Counted from the first letter of the stretch, positions 1-15,852 are shown. The stretch: 21,938 nt of DNA from Leptospira alexanderi serovar Manhao 3 str. L 60 (GCF_000243815.2 NZ_AHMT02000015.1:1-21938); one strand, 5' to 3'. The notes: a model not told the origin generated them from the sequence alone. A program made the numbers and translations.

Positions 1-200
1 ACTAACAAGCGAATCGGCAATCCAGGTCGACCCGTTTTCTCTGTGTAGTGCTTCCCAAATTCTTTCTCAAATTTTCCCCAGTCTATCTTCTTCGCTAATT
101 GATACAACGGATGTTTATGATTGAGTATCTGGTCTAATCTATTTCGAAAAAGTTCACTTTGATTCTGGCGTTGCGAGGTTGTTTCTGGTTTCATTTTCAC
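1..200 (-). CDS. IS5-family transposase, N-terminal fragment (runs off window)
   Basis: This encodes the first 66 residues of the IS5-family transposase, essentially the same as the N-terminus of the copy at 20073. The reading frame is open to the window edge. The start is GTG at 198-200, with an ATG two codons later at 192-194. The fragment holds the start of the DUF772-type N-terminal domain, including the GRPGLPIRLL motif. The catalytic part lies outside the window, so whether this copy is intact cannot be judged. Confidence 0.8.
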   Translation of the reverse strand, partial: MKMKPETTSQRQNQSELFRNRLDQILNHKHPLYQLAKKIDWGKFEKEFGKHYTEKTGRPGLPIRLL

Positions 201-324
201 CGGGTTTTGGATGGGCTTCTGCTTCTTTCCGGTGATTTTGTTTTTTATTCTTTCCCTTTGGATAGCGTTTTATTCACGTTATTCGTCTTTTTAACCCTTT
301 TTCAGGGACGACTAAGTAACTTCA
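1..324 (-). mobile_element. IS5-family element, left copy, cut by window edge
   Basis: This stretch is the reverse complement of about 19949-20275, with only about two mismatches seen by eye. It is the transposase 5' end plus the outer end of an IS5-family element. The inverted-repeat core CAGGGACGACT ends at 313. The next 11 bases (AAGTAACTTCA, 314-324) are also shared with the outer flank of the right copy, so the true tip may lie at 324 rather than 313. The element runs off the left edge. Confidence 0.85.
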
Positions 325-463
325 AAGAAGAATGGTCCTCTTTTATTTTCCGCTACTAACCCGTACGAAATAAACATGATTCCGATTACAGAAATTTTTA
401 TTATCTTAGTCATTTTTTCCTCATTAAGATTGAGTTTTGTTAGGTAAAGAATTTAGGTCAGGA

Positions 464-631
464 TCAGTCGAGATTGAAATGTTTAGTTTTGCTTAGATGT
501 TGATCCGAAGTATTTAGAAATTCAGTGATTATCTTTTTAACAATTGTCTTATGAACCCGATTTACTCTATCAATTTTTATATAATACAATCCGGACAATA
601 GGGAATCCTTTCCCTTATAAGTTTCTTCTAC
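464..631 (-). pseudogene. Probable detached C-terminal remnant of the lipoprotein at 705-1247
   Basis: A 55-codon open stretch lies just downstream of the small lipoprotein, in a different frame and without its own start. Its translation is protein-like (TYKGKDSLLSGLYY, then a basic amphipathic helix ending IITEFLN). It sits where the family's C-terminus should be, because the lipoprotein frame stops abruptly at 705. About 73 bp (632-704) with several stops separates the two. I infer a small insertion or indel damaged the 3' end. This rests on frame and composition only, not on a database match. Confidence 0.4.
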
Positions 632-704
632 TCATTCCTACATAATAGAGTGTCCAAAATTCTACATTTAAACGGGGATTTGTGCTAAAATTGGCGGTAC
701 TCCT

Positions 705-1246
705 TTATGTAGAGATCAGTAAGAGAGTTCTATCCTTGTTCTTTAAGCGAATGGTTAGGTCGGCTTCGCACTCATATTGTGACATCGGTAAACCTAAATA
801 CCAGAGGGCAACACCGAAAAAGCTTAGGCCGTAGAAATAAATATATTCACTACATTTATACTTATTGATTTCACCTTCAATTTGAAAGTAATCAGAAGCA
901 TCTATTGGACCGTCGATGATATTTAGTTTTGAAAATCTATAACGACTGTTTAGCTCTTGTTTTAAAGAATCTGCTAAATAATATTTTATAGGAGTGCTTA
1001 ATCCAAATTGCGTATCTTCGGGAATATTTCTTGAATTTTCACCGTAAGGGAAAAATGGGATTAACCCGAGGCCGCCTCGGTTTTCATTTCCTTTTTCACG
1101 ACGATCATCGAAAATTTTGATCACCATTCTTTTGCTTACGGCCGACTTGTTTGGTTTTTCTTCATCGGGTTTATAAAAAGTAGAAGGGAAGGTAATGCAG
1201 GAAGCGAAAATGATCAGTATAAATAGATTTATAAAAGTTCTTAGCA

Positions 1247-1247
<1 letters not shown>
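705..1247 (-). CDS. Putative lipoprotein, C-terminally truncated
   Basis: This is a 180-residue exported protein. Its short basic start, hydrophobic segment and FASC lipobox (Cys at residue 17) indicate lipidation by signal peptidase II, with the spirochaetal tolerance for non-Leu lipobox residues. The middle has GLIPFFPYGE. A hydrophobic stretch near residues 140-155 is followed by a CEADLTIRL strand. Its ATG overlaps the stop of the upstream TPR gene (TAATG), implying translational coupling as the last gene of the operon. The end (LLLIST-stop) is abrupt, and a likely continuation in another frame lies at 464-631, so the gene may be broken. Function unknown. Confidence 0.7.
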
Positions 1248-1835
<588 letters not shown>

Positions 1836-1839
<4 letters not shown>

Positions 1840-3197
1840 CTACTCAAAATTACCGCTTTGTGGCCGTATCGAGCTACAGGTAAGGTAATAGTCTCTGTTC
1901 TCCATGGAGTCGTTGTAGGGCTACCTAAATCCATTGAGTAAACCTTGTCCTGCGGAACATTCGTGAGGTTTGCTCCACCAAAAAGAAACGCTCTCCTGAG
2001 TTCGTAGGAAACTTCCATTGCAGGATAATAAAGAGCGGTTGGTAAAATTCCACCTGCTGTATAATTGGAAGTCGTTGCCAGACTGTAATCAAATGTATTA
2101 GAAGATGTAACTGAAGTAGGGGGTTGAAATACATCAGCAGTTGTCGATCCCCCTGCAATTAAGATAGAGGCTGGATCAACAGGGTAGGCATCTTTGGGAT
2201 TAGGGCGATAACAAGCCATTGCGGCTCCATACTTTGCCTGACTGATAGTCGCTTCAGTTAACGATGTGGTTGTATTTCCACTCGGAATATAGGCATCTGA
2301 TGTGTTAAATGGGAGACCGTCAGTGTTCCGTCTTCCGCCGGAAAAAAATAAGGTATCGTGTATCGCACATCCCGGCATATCTACTCTTTGAAAAATCGCG
2401 CTGTTGGAAACATACTTTAGCCAAGTTCCATTTGTTCCTAAAGAAGGAGTGAACTTGTAAACCGTGTTTGCAAGGGTTCCAGTCGTCATATCTGCGGACG
2501 TTGTTCCGGATATAATATAGATATCGTTTCCGGATGAGAAGGCGATTCCGCCTTGATGAGTGTCAGGCATCGAAGCCATTGTTTTCCAAACATTATTGAA
2601 GGGATCGTATTCGTTTACGGTATTAACAGCTGTGAACGTTACTCCTGATTTTATCAAGCCACCCATAACGTAGATCTTATTCTGATGAGAAACAATATTG
2701 GAATATGCTCTCGGAGTGGGAACACTTGTAATTGATGGAATCCACTGGTTTGTCACTGGATCATACAAATCTACTTGTGCTATGGGCGAAATTCCAGCTC
2801 CGAGACCACCTACGATCCAAATCCCTCGTGTTTTCTGAGGTTGATCACTTACAAGTGTTTGGAAGGTCAGCATCAATGGATTCGGAGGGGATTGTAAGTC
2901 TCCGCAAAAGGCTGAGTAAAAGTAATTGGTCTGAGTTTCAAGGTTATTGATTACTACGATATGGTCTTTCGAATTCGTAATGCTCGGCATGATCCCTTCA
3001 ATACTTGATTTCCCATATGCAATAGCAGCAGTAGACTCTGCCTTACACTTAAAGACAAAGGTCGCGCTTGTGGCTCCTGGAATTACGAGAGGAAAACCGT
3101 CGAGTTTGTGCGTATCCAAGTTCGAACCATCGATCAGAGGAGAATTCCCACAGTTAACAAAAGTTAGAAGGATAAAAATGGAGAAAATAGATTTCAT
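1836..3197 (-). CDS. Kelch-repeat lipoprotein
   Basis: This is a 453-residue surface-type protein. The N-terminus is a lipoprotein signal (MKSIFSIFILLTFVNC, Cys at residue 16). Residues of about 35-112 look like a fibronectin type III-type beta domain. From about residue 122 it has repeated kelch blades: GIWIVGGL, KIYVMGGL, DIYIISGT, TLFFSGGR, SILIAGGS and AFLFGGAN, each near a YDP/W-type strand, forming a beta-propeller. It lies 34 bp after the SBBP gene, and its stop overlaps the next gene's ATG. Kelch propellers usually mediate binding; the partner is unknown. No damage is visible. Confidence 0.85.
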
Positions 3198-3231
3198 TCG
3201 ATGGTTCCAGATTTTATACGTATATACTACA

Positions 3232-4668
3232 TTAATATTTTATAATTAACAGATCAGAAGTATGATTCGGCGTCCCAACAAAAGGTTCGCCGTTTAGAGG
3301 TCCATTGGTGTAACCAGTTAAATAGGGATGACCTAATTGATCGATAGTGATCGAATATGCATCGGAATAAAACCCTTTTGTGCCGGAAATCGATGTCCAA
3401 ATTTTATTTCCATTTAAGTCATATTTCGAAATAAACACATTATGCTTTGAATTGCTTGGATCAGAATGAGTTTGTTTGTCTAAATTTCCAGTTGTGTAAC
3501 CTGTAATGTAAAGGCTTTGATTCTTATCGAAAACAATTCCTGTCCCTATTGCGCTTTTGCTTGAAACTTCAAAAATTGATCCCGTAAATCCTAACTGTCG
3601 GGTCCAAATGCGATTCCCATTACTATCGAATTTAATTACGAGTAGATCTCTTGTGTTGTTTCCTGATTCTATTTGATCATCAATATTTCCATTTGTGGAT
3701 CCAGTAATATAAATGTTTCCTTGACCGTCTAACGTTGCTCCATTGGATTTGGTATCTTTCCCGGAGGCTCCGGTTAATTTCGTCCATATTCTATTTCCAT
3801 TATTATCAAATTGAATGAGAAAAGAATCGTTAGCTCCAGAAACAGGGATGCCATCCATAGTAGTCATATTTAAAGTGGTGCCGACTAAATAGATCTTTCC
3901 ATTAGAATTATCGTAAGTGATTCCGGAAGGGGCGGGACCTGCGAATAGTTTAGTCCACTGTTTTGCTCCAGCAGAATTATACTTTACTATAAAATAGCCT
4001 GTTCCTCCGCCGCCAAAGGTTTGTCCATCAAGACCGCTGTTTGAGCTGCCCGTTGCAAAAATGTTTCCTGAAGAATCAGTAGCGACTGCTTTTGCCACAG
4101 CATTACTGTTTGCAGCTATACCAAGTAATCTGGTCCATTGCTTATTGCCATTGGAATCATATTTTACTATAAATAAATCTGAATCAATAAAGTCGGGAGC
4201 TGAACCAATAAATGTTTGTCCGTCCAAAGCTCCATTTGTGGTCCCAACTGAATATACATTGCCAGATGTATCAGAGGCGATGCCATAAGCCGTGGTTTCA
4301 TCGCCAGCAACGCCCATTAAGCGTGTCCATTGTTTGGCACCTGATGAATTATATTTTGTTACGAAAAGATCATAGATCCCAGTGAGGACTTGTCCGTCGA
4401 AATTGCCGGAAGCTTGTCCTGTAACATAAACATTATTATTTGAGTCGGAAATAATTGAATTCGATTGTATTCCTCCATTCGAACTTGTACCCAATAGTCG
4501 AGTCCATTCTGGCTTTGGTCCGGGCGTTGTTATGCCAGAAAGCAATTGAATTAAGGAGAGGATTGTTAGATCATCCATCCCTTTCTTTTCATGCTTACAA
4601 GTAAAGATAGTCCCCATCAAGAAGAGAATACAAAAAGAATTCTTTAATATTCTTAGCATAAGTTTCAT
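3232..4668 (-). CDS. SBBP (beta-propeller) repeat lipoprotein
   Basis: This is a 478-residue protein from the chosen start ATG at 4668, which has GGGAG a few bases upstream; the frame remains open to a TTG at 4692. The signal peptide ends in GTIFTC (lipobox Cys). Seven or so SBBP repeats follow, each about 50-55 residues with the pattern SGNVYxxGxTxGxLDGQ ... LFIVKYDSNGNKQWTRLLG. They form a predicted beta-propeller of the kind common in Leptospira surface lipoproteins. It begins 37 bp after the upstream gene and precedes the kelch propeller gene, so two different propellers are made from one operon. Ligand unknown. Confidence 0.85.
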   Translation of the reverse strand: MKLMLRILKNSFCILFLMGTIFTCKHEKKGMDDLTILSLIQLLSGITTPGPKPEWTRLLGTSSNGGIQSNSIISDSNNNVYVTGQASGNFDGQVLTGIYDLFVTKYNSSGAKQWTRLMGVAGDETTAYGIASDTSGNVYSVGTTNGALDGQTFIGSAPDFIDSDLFIVKYDSNGNKQWTRLLGIAANSNAVAKAVATDSSGNIFATGSSNSGLDGQTFGGGGTGYFIVKYNSAGAKQWTKLFAGPAPSGITYDNSNGKIYLVGTTLNMTTMDGIPVSGANDSFLIQFDNNGNRIWTKLTGASGKDTKSNGATLDGQGNIYITGSTNGNIDDQIESGNNTRDLLVIKFDSNGNRIWTRQLGFTGSIFEVSSKSAIGTGIVFDKNQSLYITGYTTGNLDKQTHSDPSNSKHNVFISKYDLNGNKIWTSISGTKGFYSDAYSITIDQLGHPYLTGYTNGPLNGEPFVGTPNHTSDLLIIKY

Positions 4669-4705
4669 CTCTTTTCTCCCATATTTGTACAAATGATAAA
4701 GTAGC

Positions 4706-5611
4706 TCATAATATCAGCAAGGCACCTAACTCAATACCCACGTTACAAACCTGACTGCTGGATTCGAAAATGCATGTAGAACGAATACCGGTTCGAAAAA
4801 CAATCGATCTGTATTGAAGACCTTGCCAGCCGAACTCTAAATAAGTTGCCGGATTAGTTCCAGAAAATCTCTGGCTATTTCCTGAATACTGAACCGTAGA
4901 AGAACCAATTCCAAAGTTGGTATAAAAATCCCAGAGTAAACTTTCACCGATTCGAAACGATCGATTGAAGTAGAAAAATTGGTTTAAGAAAGAGTAATAT
5001 GATGAGCCGGAGTTTGATTCTTGATATTCCAGTCTGAGTCCGGGACGAAATTTCAAGATTTCAAAGAACGCAGGTTCTAAATAAATTCCAGCTCCAAACG
5101 TAGAAGGGTTGGAAGCGCCGAGCGGGGCACCATTGGCTAAACCGGAAAGAGAAAATCCAAATTTGTGATTCCAATTTTTTTCTCCAGCATTGAGATACTT
5201 TGGATTTAAATTTGGATTAGCAATTTCAGGCGCGTCGGAAGATCGAATCTTATTTTTATCTAAATGAATGAAGCCAAGATCAGTTTTGATCATGAGTTCT
5301 TTTTCAGAATCTTCCGCCACGATTCCTTTGATCATACTACCGTCTTTCAATTGAAATGAAGTATAATGATAGGAAGTATCCGATCCATTTTTCGATAAAT
5401 CGATAGAAGCTATATCTTTCCTCGGGATCTCGTAGGTCTTTTCCTTCCACTGAAATCTTACTCGAATGTCGGATTCTTCCTGTACCTTTCCAATGAAGGC
5501 TGAACCATCTTTCATCACGATTTCGGCGGGGAAGAGGGTAATGGAGCTGAAGACCATCAGGAATAAAAATACGAAAGGGTAAGAAGCGGAAGGAAATTGA
5601 AGTTTTAACAT
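4706..5611 (-). CDS. Probable outer-membrane protein with KDGS-type repeats
   Basis: This is a 301-residue protein and the first gene of the minus-strand operon. A signal peptide (about residues 10-29, ending LFPAE) directs export. Two similar small beta modules follow: MKDGSAFIGKV at about 33-70 and LKDGSMIKGIV at about 87-125, each ending in a basic or acidic strand. The remainder (about 145-301) is rich in aromatic alternating strands (FGFSLSG, LRLEYQES, YYSFLNQFFYFNRSF) and ends in a hydrophobic strand, as in outer-membrane barrels. A TATAAT box lies 54 bp upstream of the ATG. I recognise the style but not a named family. Confidence 0.65.
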   Translation of the reverse strand: MLKLQFPSASYPFVFLFLMVFSSITLFPAEIVMKDGSAFIGKVQEESDIRVRFQWKEKTYEIPRKDIASIDLSKNGSDTSYHYTSFQLKDGSMIKGIVAEDSEKELMIKTDLGFIHLDKNKIRSSDAPEIANPNLNPKYLNAGEKNWNHKFGFSLSGLANGAPLGASNPSTFGAGIYLEPAFFEILKFRPGLRLEYQESNSGSSYYSFLNQFFYFNRSFRIGESLLWDFYTNFGIGSSTVQYSGNSQRFSGTNPATYLEFGWQGLQYRSIVFRTGIRSTCIFESSSQVCNVGIELGALLIL

Positions 5612-5665
5612 GATGGGAGTTTTTAGAGAGAATTATATGGCTCAGAATTAATATTTTAGTTTCAA

Positions 5666-5671
5666 ATTATA
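5666..5671 (-). promoter_or_regulatory. Candidate -10 box for the five-gene operon
   Basis: A perfect TATAAT lies on the minus strand 54 bp upstream of the ATG at 5611, in the 293-bp divergent gap between the surface-protein operon and the Rhs gene. No convincing TTGACA box is seen at 16-18 bp spacing, so this is weak support. Confidence 0.3.
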
Positions 5672-5904
5672 AAGGAAGTAGTCGATCTGCGATAAAATCG
5701 ATTACTTAAAACAAAAATGCACCTAAGTATTTATAGTCAAGAGAATTTGGGCTACAGACATTGAATAAAAGGCTCAAATGATAAATTAATATTTTTTTAG
5801 TAACAAAATGCGATAAAGTATGTCAAAAAAATTCATTGACTTACGTTGTCTTGAAAGGTCCACCTGTTATTCATCTGGAACTTTTATGGGAATGAACTAG
5901 AAGC

Positions 5905-12489
<6,585 letters not shown>

Positions 12490-12848
12490 AATAGCTCTGA
12501 ATCGATTGTGCCAACTGTTTGTTCTTTCAACGACCCAACGCCTTGGTTTTCCTTTATATTTGCCGATGAGAGGCTTCTCACCTTTTTTCCGAATATGAGC
12601 TCGAATGTTTCTTTTCTTGATGAATGCTTCTATATCTTTGAAGTCATAACCTTTATCTAAACAAAGATGCTTCGGTTTTTTTCTTTTTCTTCCGGAAAAA
12701 ACTAAGATTGAATTCAACGTATCTTTTACACCGCGTTTGTCATGAACGTTAGCTCCAGTCAACGTAATTGCCAAAGGAATACCATTTCCATCCGTAAGAA
12801 TATGCCGTTTAACCCCTAATTTGGCACGGTCTGTAGGGTTCTTTCCGG

Positions 12849-13196
12849 TTAAGCTCCCCCTTTGGGAGCTTTAACCATTGCGGAATCCATCGAAGCCCAG
12901 TCCCATGCTATCTTATTCTTCACATCATAATATTTTAAAATAGATTTATAGATCTTTTTAAATACTCCCGCTCGTTCCCATTCTTGAAATCTTCTATGAC
13001 AAGTTTGACCGGACCCAAAGTCATTCGGAATTGCACGCCACTGACATCCCGTTTTCATTCGATAGATAATCCCTGCCATTACCACTCTTGCAGGTACACG
13101 ATTGCGCCCCCCTTGGGGATTGACCTTTTCTTTAGGGATAAAAGATGCGATTTTTTGCCAAAGGGCATCGGGTATCTCTGAATAATATTTGTCCAT
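12849..13196 (-). CDS. IS427-type transposase OrfA
   Basis: This 115-residue N-terminal half starts MDKYYSEIPDALWQ and has the DUF4096-type DNA-binding domain (GIIYRMKTGCQWRAIP, then HRRFQEW). It carries the first catalytic Asp in MDSAMVKA near the end. The frame stops just after APKGGA. A run of AAAGGGGG (complement of 12856-12863) just before the stop allows a -1 shift into OrfB, giving KGGSLTGK as in related transposases. Confidence 0.88.
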   Translation of the reverse strand: MDKYYSEIPDALWQKIASFIPKEKVNPQGGRNRVPARVVMAGIIYRMKTGCQWRAIPNDFGSGQTCHRRFQEWERAGVFKKIYKSILKYYDVKNKIAWDWASMDSAMVKAPKGGA

Positions 13197-13249
13197 TTCA
13201 CATTGATATTATTATGCTTTCTCAGTACAAGCAGTTTTGAGACCGGCTC

Positions 13250-13252
13250 TTA
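13250..13252. repeat. Right target-site duplication (TTA)
   Basis: This is the second copy of the TTA duplicated by insertion of the 865-bp IS; its partner is at 12382-12384. Confidence 0.8.
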
Positions 13253-13630
13253 GATAATGCAACCCACGTAGGAAGAGAAATGGGGCGCGGAATCGACGGA
13301 GCCGTAAGAAAAATTTTGTCAGGAGGTAGCTATTCAAGAAATCATAATGCTCGATTGTGGAGTTTGGATCACAGTATTGTTGGAAAGTTTCTTGGACATG
13401 CTTGGCAGGATGTTTTAGGATGGGATTGGGGAAAAATTTTAGTGGGTGTCGCAATCGTTGTTGTCATCGTATTTTTTCCAGAAGTTATATTGGTCGGATT
13501 GGAATTACTAGGATTAGAGGCTTTAGCTGGGAGTGTCGTGGCTTCAATGATTTTCACTGCGGCAAAATTAATAATAGAGGGAATTGCTGGTGAGGAAGCG
13601 GAAGATGGGCGACCGTATAATACCAATTGA
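13253..13630 (+). pseudogene. Displaced 3' end of the Rhs gene (C-terminal 125 residues)
   Basis: This is the rest of the Rhs reading frame beyond the IS. Joined to residue 2160 it continues DNATHVGREMGRGIDG in frame to the TGA at 13630. The sequence repeats short motifs seen just before the [18 protein letters not shown] upstream, and WSLDHSIVGKFLGHAWQDVL here. A long hydrophobic segment follows (about reconstructed residues 2220-2265), then a polar tail ending EDGRPYNTN. An ATG at 13280 could start a 116-residue fragment, but there is no clear ribosome site. Together with residues 2073-2160 this is the variable effector region; the hydrophobic part suggests membrane insertion, but no enzyme motif is recognised. 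Confidence 0.85.
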
Positions 13631-13639
13631 ATTTAACTA

Positions 13640-14269
13640 ATGTTCCAAAGATTATTTTTTATAGTATTCTTTATTTTAGGTTGCTTGCATTTTAGGCAAC
13701 CTCTCGTTTTCGGAGAAAAATATTCAAAAATAAATTCTAAATTTAAAAGTGAAAAGTTTTGTTTTGAATTCAAAAGAGAAGAGATGAATGGAATAGAAAT
13801 TCTGAAAACCGGGTCTCGATTTGAAAAAGCAAATGAGAAGATGTTCAACGTTTATCGGAGATCTATTGAAGACGCATTCTTCGAACTTTCCGGGATTTTA
13901 CACTGTGCAACCCCAAAACAATCAAATTATACTGTCATACGAATATCTCTGAATGTAAATGGGGACTGTTTAACAAGGCGAAACCCTGAAGAGTTCAATG
14001 GATGTGAAGTTTGGGGATACGCCTCGTTAATGAGTTTCTTTATTATACCATTTTGGGGAAAATCCAGCAGTGAAGTAACATACGAAATTGTGGATTCTGA
14101 TTCGAATAAATATTTATTTAATTATAAACCAAGTATATACATTATTGATCATATACTATTGCTGCCGATTTCCTGGATTGTCTTTTTGCGATCAGTTAAA
14201 AAAGACTCTTTTGTAGAAACTGTGGAAACCTTTTTGAATGATTCTGGTATATCGGTAAGAAATCATTAA
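13640..14269 (+). CDS. Lipoprotein, tandem family member 1 (immunity candidate)
   Basis: A 209-residue lipoprotein whose ATG lies 9 bp after the Rhs stop. The signal is MFQRLFFIVFFILGC (lipid Cys at 15). Features shared with the next two genes: FCFEF, EMNG, a Cys near residue 89 (HCAT), GDC, EFNGCEVWG, a hydrophobic turn IIPFWG, a second hydrophobic stretch (IIDHILLLPISWIVFL) and an acidic-hydrophobic tail ETFLNDSG. Four Cys besides the lipid Cys are conserved in position, suggesting two disulfides outside the cytoplasm. Its place right behind a polymorphic tip fits an immunity or tethering role, but this is inferred from position only. Confidence 0.75.
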   Translation: MFQRLFFIVFFILGCLHFRQPLVFGEKYSKINSKFKSEKFCFEFKREEMNGIEILKTGSRFEKANEKMFNVYRRSIEDAFFELSGILHCATPKQSNYTVIRISLNVNGDCLTRRNPEEFNGCEVWGYASLMSFFIIPFWGKSSSEVTYEIVDSDSNKYLFNYKPSIYIIDHILLLPISWIVFLRSVKKDSFVETVETFLNDSGISVRNH

Positions 14270-14331
14270 AAATATAGCTTCAAAATTATTATCGTTTATG
14301 TAACTCAGCTTTTTATTTTGGGCATAAAATA

Positions 14332-14417
14332 CATATGCGATCTTTACAGCATAAAAGGATTATCAAGGAATCGCTGGTGGGAAAACGGAAGATGGACAAC
14401 CGTATAATACGAATTAG
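14332..14417 (+). pseudogene. Decayed Rhs C-terminal tail, copy 2
   Basis: Read in the frame ending at TAG 14415-14417 this gives AIFTA, a stop, KDYQGIAGGKTEDGQPYNTN. That aligns without gaps with the true Rhs tail (MIFTAAKLIIEGIAGEEAEDGRPYNTN, in two parts around GIAG). An internal stop and no start make it a relic. It ends 13 bp before the ATG of the second lipoprotein, mirroring the Rhs-to-lipoprotein junction at 13630/13640. Confidence 0.75.
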
Positions 14418-14430
14418 TTATTTTACATAG

Positions 14431-15069
14431 ATGAGAATATTATTCATTGCTTTTTTGATTTCTTCGATATTTGGTTGTTTGCAATTTTCACAAAGAATTG
14501 AAACGGAAAATGACTTACACGAAGAAATTCAAACTCAATTTGGAAAGAAAATTTGTTTTGAATTTGAGTCTCGGCAAATCAATGGAAAACAAATTGGGCA
14601 TAGCGAAAATCGTTACGACTCCGCATTAGAGGAACGTTATTATAGATATGAGCAAATAATTCGAAGTTTATTAATTGAGAAAGCTTCTCTGTACGCTTGT
14701 GGGAATGATAATGCTTCCAATTCGAAGATTCTTATTTCCTTTAATTGGAACATCAAGCCGGATTGCATCAATAAAAACGTATCAGAAGAATTTAACGGTT
14801 GTCGGGTTTGGAATTTTGTATCTGGGTTAACTTTTGGTGTTATTCCTTTTTGGGGTCCGGCAACAAGTGAGATTGCGTTAAGGTTAAATAGTTATGGTTC
14901 AAAAAAATATCAATATAACCCGCGTGTTTACACGATTATCTCGGTTTTTCTATTGCCAATTTTTTGGATTAATGTTTTTTATTCCGCACCAGAAGAATCT
15001 ATCCGTCAGTCAATTGAACTTTTTCTAATGGAATCGGGTTTGTCGAGAACTTCTGATAAACCTAAGTAA
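14431..15069 (+). CDS. Lipoprotein, tandem family member 2 (immunity candidate)
   Basis: A 212-residue paralogue of the flanking lipoproteins. The signal ends SSIFGC (Cys 16). Family landmarks are all present: CFEF, INGK, YACG, PDC, EFNGCRVW, VIPFWGPATSE, FLLPIFWINVF and ELFLMESGL. The sequences are clearly related but far from identical, so the copies are old or diversified rather than a fresh duplication. No clear ribosome site precedes the ATG; it follows a decayed Rhs tail. Acts at a membrane surface if lipidated; function otherwise unknown. Confidence 0.75.
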   Translation: MRILFIAFLISSIFGCLQFSQRIETENDLHEEIQTQFGKKICFEFESRQINGKQIGHSENRYDSALEERYYRYEQIIRSLLIEKASLYACGNDNASNSKILISFNWNIKPDCINKNVSEEFNGCRVWNFVSGLTFGVIPFWGPATSEIALRLNSYGSKKYQYNPRVYTIISVFLLPIFWINVFYSAPEESIRQSIELFLMESGLSRTSDKPK

Positions 15070-15085
15070 GAATCGTAGCAGCCGT

Positions 15086-15203
15086 TACTTAGTGTTCGAA
15101 GGTGCGACCGTGGCAAGTTTAGTTTTTACTGCTGCCAAGCTTAATTATAGAAAGAATTGTTGGTGAAGAAGCAGAAGATGGGCGACCGTATAATACGAAT
15201 TAA
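15086..15203 (+). pseudogene. Decayed Rhs C-terminal tail, copy 3
   Basis: This gives YLVFEGATVASLVFTAAK, then after a one-base shift LIIERIVGEEAEDGRPYNTN and a TAA at 15201-15203. The true Rhs tail has GSVVASMIFTAAK followed by LIIEGIAGEEAEDGRPYNTN. It is longer and closer to the true tail than copy 2, but frameshifted and without a start. It ends 4 bp before the third lipoprotein's ATG. Confidence 0.75.
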
Positions 15204-15207
15204 TTAG

Positions 15208-15852
15208 ATGAAAAGAATTGAATTATTGTTTCTGGTTCATTTGGCGGTATATGGTTGTCTTCAGTTTCCTTTTGTCTCGTCAAAACTTACCGAAAATGAA
15301 GTTAAATTCCATAGTTTTAGTCAAAATGAAATTTGTTATGAATTTATTTTTGAATCAATGAATGGCAAAACACTCGAAGTTATGCAGGGTGATTTTAAAA
15401 AATATTATATTAACTATTTTCAAAAAATTAAAAATGAAATTCAAAATTATTTTTTCGAAAATTCGACAATAAGAAGCTGCTTTCAAGGCTCAAAGGCAAA
15501 AGAAAGAATCCAAATTTCATTGGAAGTAAATACGTATCCAGATTGTTCGAGAGATTTAAGTGTGACTGAAATTAATGGGTGTAAGATATGGGGATATTTT
15601 ACAGCGATGAGTTTTGGGATTATTCCATTTTGGGGTAGATCGACAAGTGATATTCGATTTGAAATTATTATTGATGAAAGGAGAAACGGTATTTTCCAGT
15701 ATCAACCAAGCATGTATTCGATAACACATTTTTTATTATTGCCCTTTGCATGGATCAATCTAATTCGAAGTATGCCTGAAGCTCCTTTTCGACAGTCCGT
15801 AGAATTATTTTTTTTGGATTCAGGTCTTAAAAAAAATAGTCTTCCTCGGTAA
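15208..15852 (+). CDS. Lipoprotein, tandem family member 3 (immunity candidate)
   Basis: A 214-residue paralogue. The signal ends LAVYGC (Cys 17). Family landmarks: ICYEF, SMNGK, SCFQ, PDC, EINGCKIWGYF, IIPFWGRSTSD, a hydrophobic stretch FLLLPFAWINLI, then RQSVELFFLDSGL. The middle (about residues 70-90) is lysine- and asparagine-rich and differs most between the copies. It is the last of three cassettes of Rhs tail plus lipoprotein. No terminator hairpin is evident downstream. Confidence 0.75.
   Translation: MKRIELLFLVHLAVYGCLQFPFVSSKLTENEVKFHSFSQNEICYEFIFESMNGKTLEVMQGDFKKYYINYFQKIKNEIQNYFFENSTIRSCFQGSKAKERIQISLEVNTYPDCSRDLSVTEINGCKIWGYFTAMSFGIIPFWGRSTSDIRFEIIIDERRNGIFQYQPSMYSITHFLLLPFAWINLIRSMPEAPFRQSVELFFLDSGLKKNSLPR

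Noticed and set aside
159..359. Plus-strand 66-residue frame, mirrored at 19833-20114
   Set aside because: It lies antisense to and upstream of the IS5 transposase start in both copies; repetition reflects the IS, not a gene.
4669..4692. Longer start of the SBBP lipoprotein at a TTG
   Set aside because: The ATG at 4668 has a GGGAG ribosome site and places the signal peptide correctly; the upstream codons overlap that site.
5836..5851. TTGACT and TTGTCT as -35 boxes for the Rhs gene
   Set aside because: No good -10 box lies 16-18 bp downstream; the nearest candidate (TGTTAT, 5865-5870) is at a wrong distance.
13357..13626. Alternative frames over the displaced Rhs tail on both strands
   Set aside because: They overlap the frame that joins perfectly across the IS; composition and continuity favour the Rhs frame.
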